Part shown: positions 22,333 through 32,556 of the stretch, in pieces
How positions within the stretch are numbered: position 1 is the first letter of the stretch
Layout: each line of letters begins with the position of its first letter
Source: Tubiluchus corallicola
Lineage: Eukaryota; Priapulida; Priapulimorpha; Priapulimorphida; Tubiluchidae
DNA: 64,000 nt
Reading direction: 5' to 3'
NCBI GenBank assembly: GCA_030141605.1
Contig: JAQGDQ010000177.1
Span: 1-64,000 of the forward strand
The notes under the pieces: generated by a model
Told to the model about the DNA's origin: nothing
Seen by the model: the letters and a program-made list of their open reading frames with translations, nothing else
The model's database searches: none
Position numbers and translations under genes: made by a program

Positions 22333-25300
22333 GATTTCTGCTGGTCCTCTTGTCTACATTCTCTAAAAAATAAAATTTTTAATCAATTACAAATTTATAC
22401 GCAAGCACGATATAGCCAGTATTCCAATTCAGTTAGAACTGCTACTAGGACATGGGTGTATTGCAAGGTTGGCAGTACAGTACGGTGTGAAAAAAATACC
22501 GTACTTCGATCCCTTAAAATATACAGTACAGTAATTCATTCTGTACCGTACCTACAAAATTGAATTGTAGCGTATTAGTATGCTAAAACATCATATCATG
22601 GAAAATTCCGTAGCAAATTTCATAGCAATTGCATGTAGGATCTACTAGAGAAAGAAAGGCATAAAAGTTAATTCTAAACACGAAAAGTTTATCAATCATT
22701 GTTATGAAATTATACATTCTATGAAAACAGAGCTGCTGTTTGAACTTTCTAACAGATCTTGAACGAGATATAAAATTATTTTGAGCTACTTTTTCTTAGT
22801 AGATAATTTTTTGGCAGACACGACGAGTTACTTTCACTAGTGACAAATTTTTAATGATGATTCAAATTTAGTGTCTTGCCGAACACATTTGTAAGTATAC
22901 CACACAGACTAAAAATACCAAAAAACAAGGCGTAGCAATGCATTCCTCTGCTAATCTCAGATTCCTATACATCTCTATACTAGTCATAAAAAATTAATGA
23001 TTCAGTATAGTTAGCCATAATTATCACCACCTAGATTGCTACAGCACAAAGTGATTTAACTATTAACTAAGTGATATATAAGAAAAACTTTAGACATCTT
23101 CATTCAGCTGCTCAAAGCAATTCAGCTTAAACAATTAATTGACAAGTAGAGGAGACATGTATATGGCATACCTACTGCATACTGGCTTTTATTACTGCAT
23201 TGTATTTAATTCGCCTTACTATTCAAGTAACAATAGCACCCCCCACTCACCCAAACAAGATTATAGTTACTTTTTTAGTTAGTAGATTATAAATGAAACT
23301 TGAATGACCATACACAGGGCTCTACTTCACGCTAACCATATCTGCTGTATAACTAACATGGAGTTACAACCATAAAACGATAAGATCATAAGAGAATTTT
23401 TCGGTAAATCACTGCTTAATTAACCTAATGAATGACAAGATGCAATTGATAAATTTCTATACGCACAATTAAGTTATGAGACAGACAAGATACAACGGAA
23501 ACTAGATTCTTAGTTCCTACAATGTCAAAATGTCAATTTTCAATTTTCACAAAAACATAAAATCCTAAACGCACATTTGTTCCATCAGCATCTGGTTGCA
23601 CAAACGGTAAGGCCGGGCCCTGGCGGGCCCGTTGCTAGGCACGTGACAGGTGCCATGCTAGCCGGGGTGCGGCGGGGGTCTCAAATTCCGTGATCTTCGG
23701 ATACATAGTGATTAGTAGTAACCATAGTTCAAGGCATGCATTTTTGAAGCAGCCATTGGATGCTGCGCGATGAGAGTTTGGGAACCCGATCCAGAAATTA
23801 TTGGCAAGACGGATTGTGGTTTCAATACGTCATCTCAGACTTATTGATGTATATATTTCATAGCATTATGAAGAAATTTCTAAAGGTAAGTGCTAAGACA
23901 CTGATAAATCGAGTAGGACACAGGTGACTTTCGTTTTATATCTCAAACTTTATTTTATGAATCAGTAGTGATACTGTACATTGCTCTCTCTCTCTCTGTC
24001 AAGTCACATCTTTGCAATGTGATCTGTAAGAACCAACTGCCCAGGTCAAATTTTCCATGTATAACTTTTCCATCTAGGGATTTCAATCTCGACATGCAAC
24101 TGCTCTTTTCTTGTCCTTTAAGGAATGTGTCTTCCAACAGAAATAGAAATGCCAGTGGCGGTTTCCTTACATTTGCGAGACAGGTGTTGCACAAATGATT
24201 ATTTCTGTTCACCTGGCGTTCATTGGTCTCTAAGATAGCGTCCGTGCACATTGTTACATCTGATTGCAGTTGCATTTAATTTGAAGTTCAGACTAGGTAC
24301 ACAATTCTAAATTACACACAGAGAAGGTATTTATAAAATCCGTGTTCAGTTTTAAAGTCTGCTAACACGATATGATCAGTTTTCATTAAATTTTTACATT
24401 TTTTGTGGAGTCTCCTATACATTTAATTTTGGAAACTCCAGCTCTAAACTTAAGGGAAGTTTTAGCCTTGAATGTATTGTCATGAAACGAGAAATGAATC
24501 CATATTATATAAAAATGTGCTACAATACTGATCATTGAGAAAAGGACTTAATATTTAAACAAAGGTGAGTTTTTTTTATTTGTGCCCTTCCCCAAAGAAA
24601 ATTCCAGTGGTCATTGCCACGAAGTTTATATAAAATATATAAACATATAATATATATTAAACCATTTTTTACTTTCGCAACGGTGGGCATGCTCCCTCGC
24701 TGGTAAGTACAATAAATAATTCTTCTGACTTAACATAAAATAAAATACTGGATGGACATATTTTTCGTTTCCACGAATAGGATTGTAACACTTAATACCA
24801 TTTCAACCATTAACCTTCACATAGAGTTGATTTGTAACATTCCAGTACTGAAAGTTTTTAGTTTCTCTAGATAAGTGGGAGTGTCTGAATGTGAATGGTG
24901 CTTGCTAACTGCGTCATTAGCAACCTGGAGTGTAACTAATGTTTCACAAAATAAACTTTTACTTTAGAGCGTGTGCTTGCGTCTCAAGCTTGCTTCAGTA
25001 GAGCAAGTGGTTAGGGATAACTAGCAACTGCCAAGCTTCTGCGTGTTTCTGCTGGTGGCAAACGCGCAGACACATTAGCTAATTAATGGCTATTTGGGCA
25101 TATAAAGAACACGCGTAATTCCTGCACTGTTTAATATGTCTTGTCTTGGTATCGTTATTATAACAAAATGATCGTCTGGACGTCTAATTAATACAGTAAT
25201 AGTATTGTAACATTTCTTTGGTTTCATGAATTACTATTGAATCATATTCATTATTTTAATAAAATTGCTTGATGTTTTGCTTCTTCCACTGTAATTTACT

Positions 25301-25599
25301 GGGTTTATGTTCACAAATTTGTTTTCTGTTCAATTAGTTAAATTACTTGTGTGCGCGCATCGCAGTTTGAAGAAATGTATCTGTGCTTATGTTATGAATT
25401 TGGTCTTTTCACAGTCAGCCAACCAGGAATCTCTTATAGTATTGCATCATATGTATGAAAAACGGAAACACAAATAAAATCGACTTTTTAATGACTGTAA
25501 GGATGTAAACTTGGTGAAAAAGTGATTCGTGAAAGAAAAATTCATTTTCTTTCGTTATTCGCGGCACGAAGGACCATAAATTGGTAGACATAGAATTCG
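22333..25599. other. Intergenic region upstream of FGFRL1-like gene
   Basis: No recognisable gene. A 106-codon minus-strand frame (24275-23955) begins with ATG and contains HLCNTCLANVRKP; it matches no family I know and may be chance or a worn transposon. A GC-rich block at 23608-23680 and a (TC)n tract near 23986 stand out from the AT-rich surroundings. FGFRL1 promoter elements should lie just above 22332, but no TATA box is evident. Confidence 0.4.
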
Positions 25600-26100
25600 T
25601 TAAGGTAGCATGAATCGCTTTTCAACAACTTTCTTGATTTTTGATCTCTGCGAAAAGAATTTAAAAATTAAAAAAATGCTAGAATGACCAAATGGAAATC
25701 CATATCCGTATCCCGAACGAGATCGGTATCCAGAAGGTCTTGCCAAAGCGATGGAAACTGCAAAGGACGTAAATATTTGAACAAAAACTGATCGAGAAAA
25801 ATACTGAAAAACACCCAGTACCTGTACATCAAGTCCTAAAATATGGCATCTCAAGATACTTTCACAAGCGTTTAGGCCTAATTGAACTCTGAAAATTTAC
25901 GCACTTACGCCTGTTTTAGATCTACAGTTACAATGTGACAACTGCCGAGAAACTTAATATTCTCTCGTGGCATTTGGTAGAGTAAAGTACCTGGAGTGGA
26001 ATGCGACCCGAATAATGAAGGAAGTTTTCGGAACGAAACAGTTATAAAAAAATCAGTTCACTTACCGCACAAAACTGCGCCGAACAAGAAAAAGACCCAT
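25600..26100 (-). CDS. Possible small secreted Gly/Tyr-rich peptide gene (start codon out of frame)
   Basis: Exon 1 is 26100-26066 and exon 2 is 25757-25600, with donor CG|GTAAGTG and acceptor TTTGCAG. Joined in phase 1 the frame reads WVFFLFGAVLCVSIALA, a good signal sequence with an Ala-x-Ala-like cleavage site. It is followed by RPSGYRSRSGYGYGFPFGH and about 30 more residues to a TAA at 25600. A TATA box (26190-26183) lies 83-90 bp before the only ATG (26100-26098). That ATG is one base out of frame with the signal peptide: the signal frame shows a TAA, then ACA, just before TGG. So this is a recently broken gene, a gene using another start, or a one-base sequence error. The ATG's own frame gives a poor peptide. 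The family is unknown; Gly/Tyr-rich secreted peptides occur in many invertebrates. Confidence 0.4.
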
Positions 26101-26182
26101 GTTTAGTAAACTTCAGGCGCCCTCAATTTCGGCACACTCTGTGCAACCAGCCAAAATGCGAAGCCGGAATCTCGGCCTGCAG

Positions 26183-26190
26183 CTTTTATA
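26183..26190 (-). promoter_or_regulatory. TATA box of the small peptide gene
   Basis: The minus strand reads TATAAAAG here, within GGCTAGTATAAAAGCTGC. It is 83-90 bases upstream of the first ATG at 26100, which leaves room for a short 5' UTR. Such perfect boxes are rare in the surrounding DNA. Confidence 0.5.
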
Positions 26191-26555
26191 CTAGCCAGGT
26201 ATGCACGTAGGTCAGTTGAACAGGTTTTGGCCTATTCTAGTTGGCTTCTGTCTCGGTTTTGTTACGTTACAAAGACAATTTCGGTTGGAAACAGTAGCTA
26301 TAACTTGCAGTAGGTATATAAGTTAAATGAATAACATTATCTGCGTATTTAGTCTTTTTATTTTAAAACCACTAAATTCTCGGATCACACGCTGACAAAT
26401 TGGCTTAATGAAATAAGGAATAGGTGAAGACATACTCTCAAGCCCCTGGGTGATGTTATCTAGCTGAAATTCATCTATATTTGAGTCGATTTATGAATAA
26501 TAATATACGTATATGTTTCGTGACTTGTGGTCAGTGAGGGAGGGAGATGGAAAAA

Positions 26556-26614
<59 letters not shown>
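26556..26614. repeat. (AG)n microsatellite
   Basis: About 28 uninterrupted AG dinucleotides followed by a G-run. Ser-Leu or Glu-Arg repeats in overlapping frames are artefacts of it. Confidence 0.97.
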
Positions 26615-26623
<9 letters not shown>

Positions 26624-26629
26624 AGAGAA

Positions 26630-27420
26630 GAGAGAATAAGAGAAAGTCTGTCTAGTCGATCTAGAATTAATTTTGCTAAAGAATTTAATATAATCATAAA
26701 TGTCAAGAAAAGTAGGCTGGTTGTCATCAGACCTCAGGCACTGTTGCGTGATAGCTTTGGTACAGTTAAATTATGTAATTCGATTTTCATACCCACTGAG
26801 AAAGAAAAATACCTTGGCCACATCATTTCTCAAGATTATAGAGATGATTTAGATATTATCCGACAAAGGTCTTTGTTCTATTGCAGAGTGAACAAACTTA
26901 TTAGAAAATTTGCTTACTGTACAAATGATGTAAAGAAACAGTTATTTGGCTCCTGCTGTAACAGCTTTTATTGCATGTCCACGTGGATAAAAATTTTGTT
27001 TATAAGCTACAAAGGTTAAAAGTAGCGCATAATATATCGTTGAGGAAGTTCTTTAATTATGACTATGATTTTAGTGCTAGTTCAATGCGTTTACTACTTA
27101 AATTAAAATACTTTGATGTAATACATAGAAAATGTGTGTATAGCTTGTTAACCCGTTTAAATAGCAGTTCTAATGTTAACTTAAATAAAGTGAATTTGAA
27201 TTTGAACTTGAATTGTAAACAACTTGACGATGTTTAAAAGTGATGTCCAATCAGAAAATATTGGGGAACCTTATTATATAGGTAACAAAGTTCATTATGT
27301 GTTTTTGGCTAACTGAAACTTTATACTAAGACCAAGTTATTTAATTATTTATTTATGTATATAATTGTGTGTATTTGTAATGATGTGAACAAAATTGTTC
27401 GAAATAAAGTAAATCAATCT
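26630..27420 (+). mobile_element. Non-LTR retrotransposon fragment, RT C-terminal part
   Basis: The plus frame from about 26640 reads AKEFNIIINVKKSRLVVIR, then EKYLGHIISQDYRDDLDIIR and VNKLIRKF. This matches the region after the catalytic centre of LINE reverse transcriptases (thumb and the KYLG motif). The reading moves to another frame near 26970-27019 (LKVAHNISLRKFF), so the copy is frameshifted. The 5' part including the RT catalytic box is absent. The 3' end near 27420 is AT-rich with AATAAA-like sequence. Confidence 0.75.
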
Positions 27421-27427
27421 CCCTGTT

Positions 27428-27560
27428 GACCGGTCAGTCTGTTTGTCTATGCATCAGTCTGTCTATCTACGTACTTATCTACTACCTGTCTGTCTATCTA
27501 TCTATCTACCAACCAATCAACCTACCTGCCTACTTACCTACCAACGTACATACCTACCTG
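27428..27560. repeat. Degenerate tetranucleotide repeat (GTCT/CTAT/CTAC)n
   Basis: Imperfect runs of TCTG, TCTA and CTAC. Overlapping reading frames (Tyr/Leu/Pro-rich) are by-products. Confidence 0.85.
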
Positions 27561-29131
27561 CCTATTTATTAATCTACACTTTTATCTTTTTTTCCATTTT
27601 TGATTTCATTGGTCATTTAAAGCGGTTTAACAGCATTCAGGAAAACAGAAAAATAAAATAAACGTGTCATAAACTTAGTAAGGGAGGCCTAGATGTTTTC
27701 TTGGGGGCAAGTAAAAGTGATGTGTCTAGTACATAACTTAACCTACCCTAGTTATAATGTGCTCACAGAATCCGATTATAAGACAGTATTTATATTTGCG
27801 CCTGTAATACTAAAATCTGTTAAATGGTCAACTAAAGTTAATATAAGTTGACAAAAGAGTCAAGAGAGTGTTACTTTGTACTATTGTGCTATAGTTACGT
27901 ATCAAAAGCGGCGCCGAAGTAAACAAATACAAATGCCACTGTACCCATGAAGATTTTGGCCGGGGCTGATTTTTTGCACCTGAAACTATTCGTACGAAGT
28001 TCTGTATCTAACTTACGAAAGTTCGTACGAACTTCTTAAAATTCTTACGAACATTATAGTAAAACTCGGTCCAGTATCGTAGGTAAATGTAACAGTTTGC
28101 AACTTGTTTTGCTGTCTAGTCTTAACAGGCTTGCAAGTTACTAAGTTACTTGCAAATTATTTGGCGAGAAATCTCGCTAGTCTGAGAAGCGCCGTAGACC
28201 TATTAGTATTATGATGGGCCTTTGCCCATTTTTTAACTTTTTACCGCGGGCTTTTGCCCAATGGGTTTTTGTCCGGTGGGTTTTTGCTATTAAAATGTCT
28301 AGCGCGCTTTTGTTTTACGACTATAGTGCACTATCCTCCTTCTCAGTCCACACTGTAAGTGTAGTAGAGTAAAATAGTGCTGCACCATCATCTGAATATA
28401 AAACTTCTTATCAGCTAGAACGAACTACCCTGTACTGTGTTTACTATAATTATAGTAGCCTCATTCTTGTCGTTTTTGCCATTGTGACGTTTGCTAATAA
28501 AAACTGGAACACGAAGGTTGGTTGTTCCACACATGAAATTAGTTTGTATAATACGCTACTTTTAAAATGTATATTACATAAATAGCATTTGCACACGACT
28601 CCGAGCAGATCTGAGTTTGACGGGGAGTTTCGGGTATAGAACGCATCAAGGAAATGGAAACAGTTATGCACAGTTAGTAATTAAGCCTATGAATAAGTGG
28701 CAGAAGGGGAAAAGACACACAAATTCGGCCTTCACAAGTTTATACGGCTGCTCTCCACAACAAACACACTCGCGCGTTGATCGCTGAAATCAATGTGATG
28801 ATGGCAGCCTAAGCTGCATAGCAGTCAAATCTATGAAACCCCGAAGCTCCAAAGTACAGGCACACATGCCAGGGCAGCAAGTTCTCAAATCGTGTCCTTG
28901 AGACAGCAGACAGAAAAAACGTGGGACTTCTTAATCCACATTCGTCGGTTATCAGTCGGTGGAGCTGTTATATATGTACAGTACTGTTGATTGTACGTGT
29001 TAGTGGTGGTGCCATACTTCCGCACCTATTAATGTGATTGTGGCAGACGCAACAGCTGTGATATTGTAGTGCCTATAAGTGATTAACGTTACTGCGTGTA
29101 TTCGTTTAATTATTTATTCTCGATTAGCATA
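27561..29131. other. Intergenic, upstream of the dioxygenase gene
   Basis: No gene seen. 27988-28052 holds repeated and inverted copies of TTCGTACGAA and CTTACGAA, perhaps ends of a worn DNA element. 28215-28290 holds imperfect repeats of GGGCTTTTGCCCA / GGGTTTTTGTCC. 28680-28960 is GC-richer and may include 5' UTR sequence of the next gene, but no TATA box is evident. Confidence 0.4.
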
Positions 29132-30592
29132 ATGTCTAACATACTGAAAAAAATTTGCTTGACAAGAGCGTCTAAATTATACTGTATGCAGCAAGTTAAT
29201 ATATATTGTATCGGTAGCAGGAGCTTTTTGCCAAGTTGTGTGAATACAGTAGTAAAAGCGGGTCTTGTGCCTTCGAGAAGCTTGTGTATTCGTGGTCATC
29301 TGAGTAACTACAGTAAATGGAAACCAAAAGGGCCATCAATTGCTAGAAACTTTCATGCGTCCAGTTTTGTATTCTCGCTGACAGCAACTTCAGAGAATCA
29401 CGTTCCTTTTTCTTTGAATATATCAGATGACAAGACAAAGTTAAAGGTGATCTGGAATGACAACACAACCACAGAATTCAACTCTACCTGGCTGCGATAT
29501 CAGTGTAACTGTGAACAATGCAAGCAACCAGGTAGCAGTCAAAGGTTGATTGGTGCTCATTCCTTACCACCTTGCTTAACAATCGAATCTGCTAGTATCT
29601 CCAATCAGGATATATTCATCAAATGGATTGAGGATGAACATAAAGGCCAAATTCCCATGGACTTTTTATATGAGAACAAAGACTTAGGGAATAAAAATGA
29701 AGAAGTTAGCCAAAATGCTATTCCAGATCCTCTAACAAGTATTCCAGAAATACAATATGAACACTTAATTACTGGGGGTGACGCTGCTGTGTTGGAATTT
29801 GTGCAAAACATTAACAAGGCTGGAATGTGTTTGGTGAAGCACTGTCCCACTGAACCAGGAATGGTCGCAAAAGTCGCTGAAATGATTGCACCAGTTCAGA
29901 ATCTTATCTATGGCATAGTGTGGGATGTGAAGAACACTCCAAAACCAATCAATGTTGCATACAGCACAGCTGATCTATGTCTTCACGTGGACCTGAATTA
30001 CTACCAGTCACCACCAGGAATACAATTGCTACACTGTTTGTGCAATGATGAATGTGTCACAGGAGGTCTTAGTACCTTCAGAGATATGTTCCATGCAGCG
30101 GAACAGCTGAGACAGTCCTACCCACACCATTTTGCCACTCTCTGCAGAGTACCGGCAACCTTTCAGAAGATCCATTATGAACGAGAATGCCCTGTTCACA
30201 TGGTCTACACGAGGCACCACATTGTCCTGAATGAATTTGGTCACATCATTGCTGTGAATTGGTCACCTCCGTTTGAGGGACCTCTACAGGTTCCTGATGA
30301 TGACACAAATCTGTACTATGAAGCGTACTGGGAGTTTGGCCAGATAGTTGAAAATGAGCAATTTATAATGAAATATCGTGCCGAACCAGGAGATGTTGCT
30401 GCATTCAATAACTGCAGATTACTTCACGGTCGTACTGAAGTGGAACTGAATGGTGGGCAACGTCTTCTCCAAGGCTGCTACGTTAATATTGATGAATACA
30501 AAAGCCGGTTGATGTACCTTTTACACAGCTGCAATAAACAAGAGGAATTGAAAAATGTCAAACGAGTTGGAAACTATGACTTGTATAAATAA
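29132..30592 (+). CDS. BBOX1: Gamma-butyrobetaine dioxygenase-like protein (BBOX1 family), intronless
   Basis: 486 residues, one exon. Members use iron, 2-oxoglutarate and oxygen; BBOX1 converts gamma-butyrobetaine to carnitine. The N-terminal zinc-site pattern is Cys125-x-Cys127-x2-Cys130 (QCNCEQC) with a likely partner His170. The TauD-type catalytic domain shows His285-x-Asp287 (LHVDLNYY), followed by SPPGIQLLHC as in BBOX1, distal His432 (RLLHGR) and the 2-oxoglutarate-binding Arg444 (GGQRLL). The CxCxxC site favours BBOX1 over the sister enzyme trimethyllysine dioxygenase. The start is the ATG at 29132; an upstream GTG in frame is not needed. Residues 1 to about 95 form a basic, Ser-rich, acid-poor extension that resembles a mitochondrial presequence and is longer than in vertebrate BBOX1. 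The lack of introns among long-introned neighbours suggests retroposition, though no poly(A) tract remains. The exact substrate is inferred. Confidence 0.87.
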   Translation: MSNILKKICLTRASKLYCMQQVNIYCIGSRSFLPSCVNTVVKAGLVPSRSLCIRGHLSNYSKWKPKGPSIARNFHASSFVFSLTATSENHVPFSLNISDDKTKLKVIWNDNTTTEFNSTWLRYQCNCEQCKQPGSSQRLIGAHSLPPCLTIESASISNQDIFIKWIEDEHKGQIPMDFLYENKDLGNKNEEVSQNAIPDPLTSIPEIQYEHLITGGDAAVLEFVQNINKAGMCLVKHCPTEPGMVAKVAEMIAPVQNLIYGIVWDVKNTPKPINVAYSTADLCLHVDLNYYQSPPGIQLLHCLCNDECVTGGLSTFRDMFHAAEQLRQSYPHHFATLCRVPATFQKIHYERECPVHMVYTRHHIVLNEFGHIIAVNWSPPFEGPLQVPDDDTNLYYEAYWEFGQIVENEQFIMKYRAEPGDVAAFNNCRLLHGRTEVELNGGQRLLQGCYVNIDEYKSRLMYLLHSCNKQEELKNVKRVGNYDLYK

Positions 30593-32556
30593 ATAATTTG
30601 GTGCACCATAAATGGCTCAATCCAAAGCAAATGATATTGTTTTGCTTTGTTATACACTGCAAACAACTTGTCATTTGTGTCCTAACTGTGTTGACATTTC
30701 TTAAGGTGGTCTTAGTCTGTAATTAATTAATGAAAAAAGGTTAAAATTATTTTTAATAATCTTGCTATGAATTTCCTTTATCTTCTGGTGGAAAGTGAAA
30801 TTGATGTTAAATAGTAGCACAATTTGGTTAACAGCATACTACACGATGGCATTTAGCTGCAGCTCCACGTTAAATAAAGAATTAATAGCTCAAGTTAGGG
30901 GTGTCACAGACAACAGCAGAGCATAAATAAAGTTCTACAGCATGAAGGTGTGCCTAAAACAAATGCTTTACATAAAACGTTTGTATGTATTAACTGGGCT
31001 CAGCTGATATCAGTTATTGTAAACATTCTATGGAATACATGGCAGCTAACAGAATTGTACTTTGTGTGCACTTTTTTTATTTTACTGCAGTACATATTGT
31101 CAAATATGACAATAAAAGTTGCTAAAGAATGATCATGTAATAAAGTTGTTGAAAATTTTATCACTATGTTAAACATATTTGTTCATACATAAATCAGAAT
31201 TATGGGATATCCAGCCCAGACTTATCTGAAGTTAATTTGAAAGAAAAAAATTATAGTGATTATATAATTACATAGTTGTGAATATATTAATATAATATTA
31301 GTTTAAAGTTTATAGTCTCGAAAAAAATTTAATTCGGAAACTGCATTTCGACCAAAATAATTACCATATTTTTATAATGTTATACCTTATTTACACACAC
31401 AATTAATAAACACTAACTACCAATATCTTCGGCGCTTTGTAATTACTTTCTTAAACATTTAAAAACAAAGTGCAAAAGCATTAGAGTGCCATAAAAACAC
31501 TTGATAGCTTTAGCTATACACCCACATTCAAATATAGCAGAATTGTTAACAAAATCGAGTATGAAAAAGTAAATTAGACACAACCACAGTTGTACAATGG
31601 GTATAAATAATCAAACGCTTACATTATAATAAAAATACTAAATATAGTTAATTTGTGGTATAATGGGAAAGAGGGACAGCCTAAGCATTGACTCGACAAA
31701 CACTTAACACCACTTTGCCTGCTTACACCCTATTCTTGACCGACACAGGTTGAATAAAAGCAGCCAATTATGCAATTATCTGCAACTATAATTAAACAAC
31801 GTCCTTCAACAATAATTATTGAAAACGAGCAGCAACAAGTGTTCCTTCAAGGAAACTGGTTGGGCAAAATTTCACAAATTCATTACAGTAATGTGCTGCC
31901 ATCTTGCAACCAATAATTTAAGTAAACAGACTGCCCAGATTTTTTGTACTCCATATGCACAGTCTGCTGCACAGACCTTGCCAACAGCAACGTAAGGTTA
32001 GCAATTAAAATTAGAATAGACAAGAATGGGTGAGTCACTGAATTCCACACTGCTTCCATTTTACAAACTTACTCCCGCTCACAAGAAAACTAAAGTTTCA
32101 AATAAAGTGCTGTGCTGTGATCGATTATAACAAAACCACAAGTGTTCCAGTTACAAACAAAAAACTATACACATACACTAAACTTGAACTGGTATACTGT
32201 TACAGACAAGTATAATTTAGGACCTGCCTAGAAAGATTTACATCCTACCTAAATAAAGGCTATTTACACAATCTCCAAGTTTAATAAAAAATACTTATAA
32301 CAAAAAGTAATAACAAAAAGACATTTACACTGTTAGTTGCAGATCAAAAAAGGAAGACTTTATATACAAGGATAAATCAAAGGATCAGAGAAAAATAAAA
32401 GAATAGAGATTAGTTTCTATTGTAAATCTATTCCCTTTAGTTTGACTCTTTCCTTTAATATGCTTTCAAAATCATATTTTAAGACAAACATATTAGAAAC
32501 CTACACTTGGAGCATATGAATGTATGCAGAGCACAGCTCTGTAAAGATGGCTATTG
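30593..32556. other. 3' region between two convergent genes
   Basis: The dioxygenase 3' UTR probably ends at one of the AATAAA motifs at about 30587-30593, 30874, 30925 or 31139 on the plus strand. The 3' UTR of the phostensin-like gene enters from the right on the minus strand, with ATTAAA at about 32454 as one possible signal. No other gene is seen. Confidence 0.5.

Noticed and set aside
26491-26727. Ser-Leu repeat protein on the minus strand
   Set aside because: It is only the (AG)n microsatellite read in one frame.
29096-29131. Extending the dioxygenase start upstream to 29096
   Set aside because: The codon there is GTG; the first in-frame ATG is at 29132.
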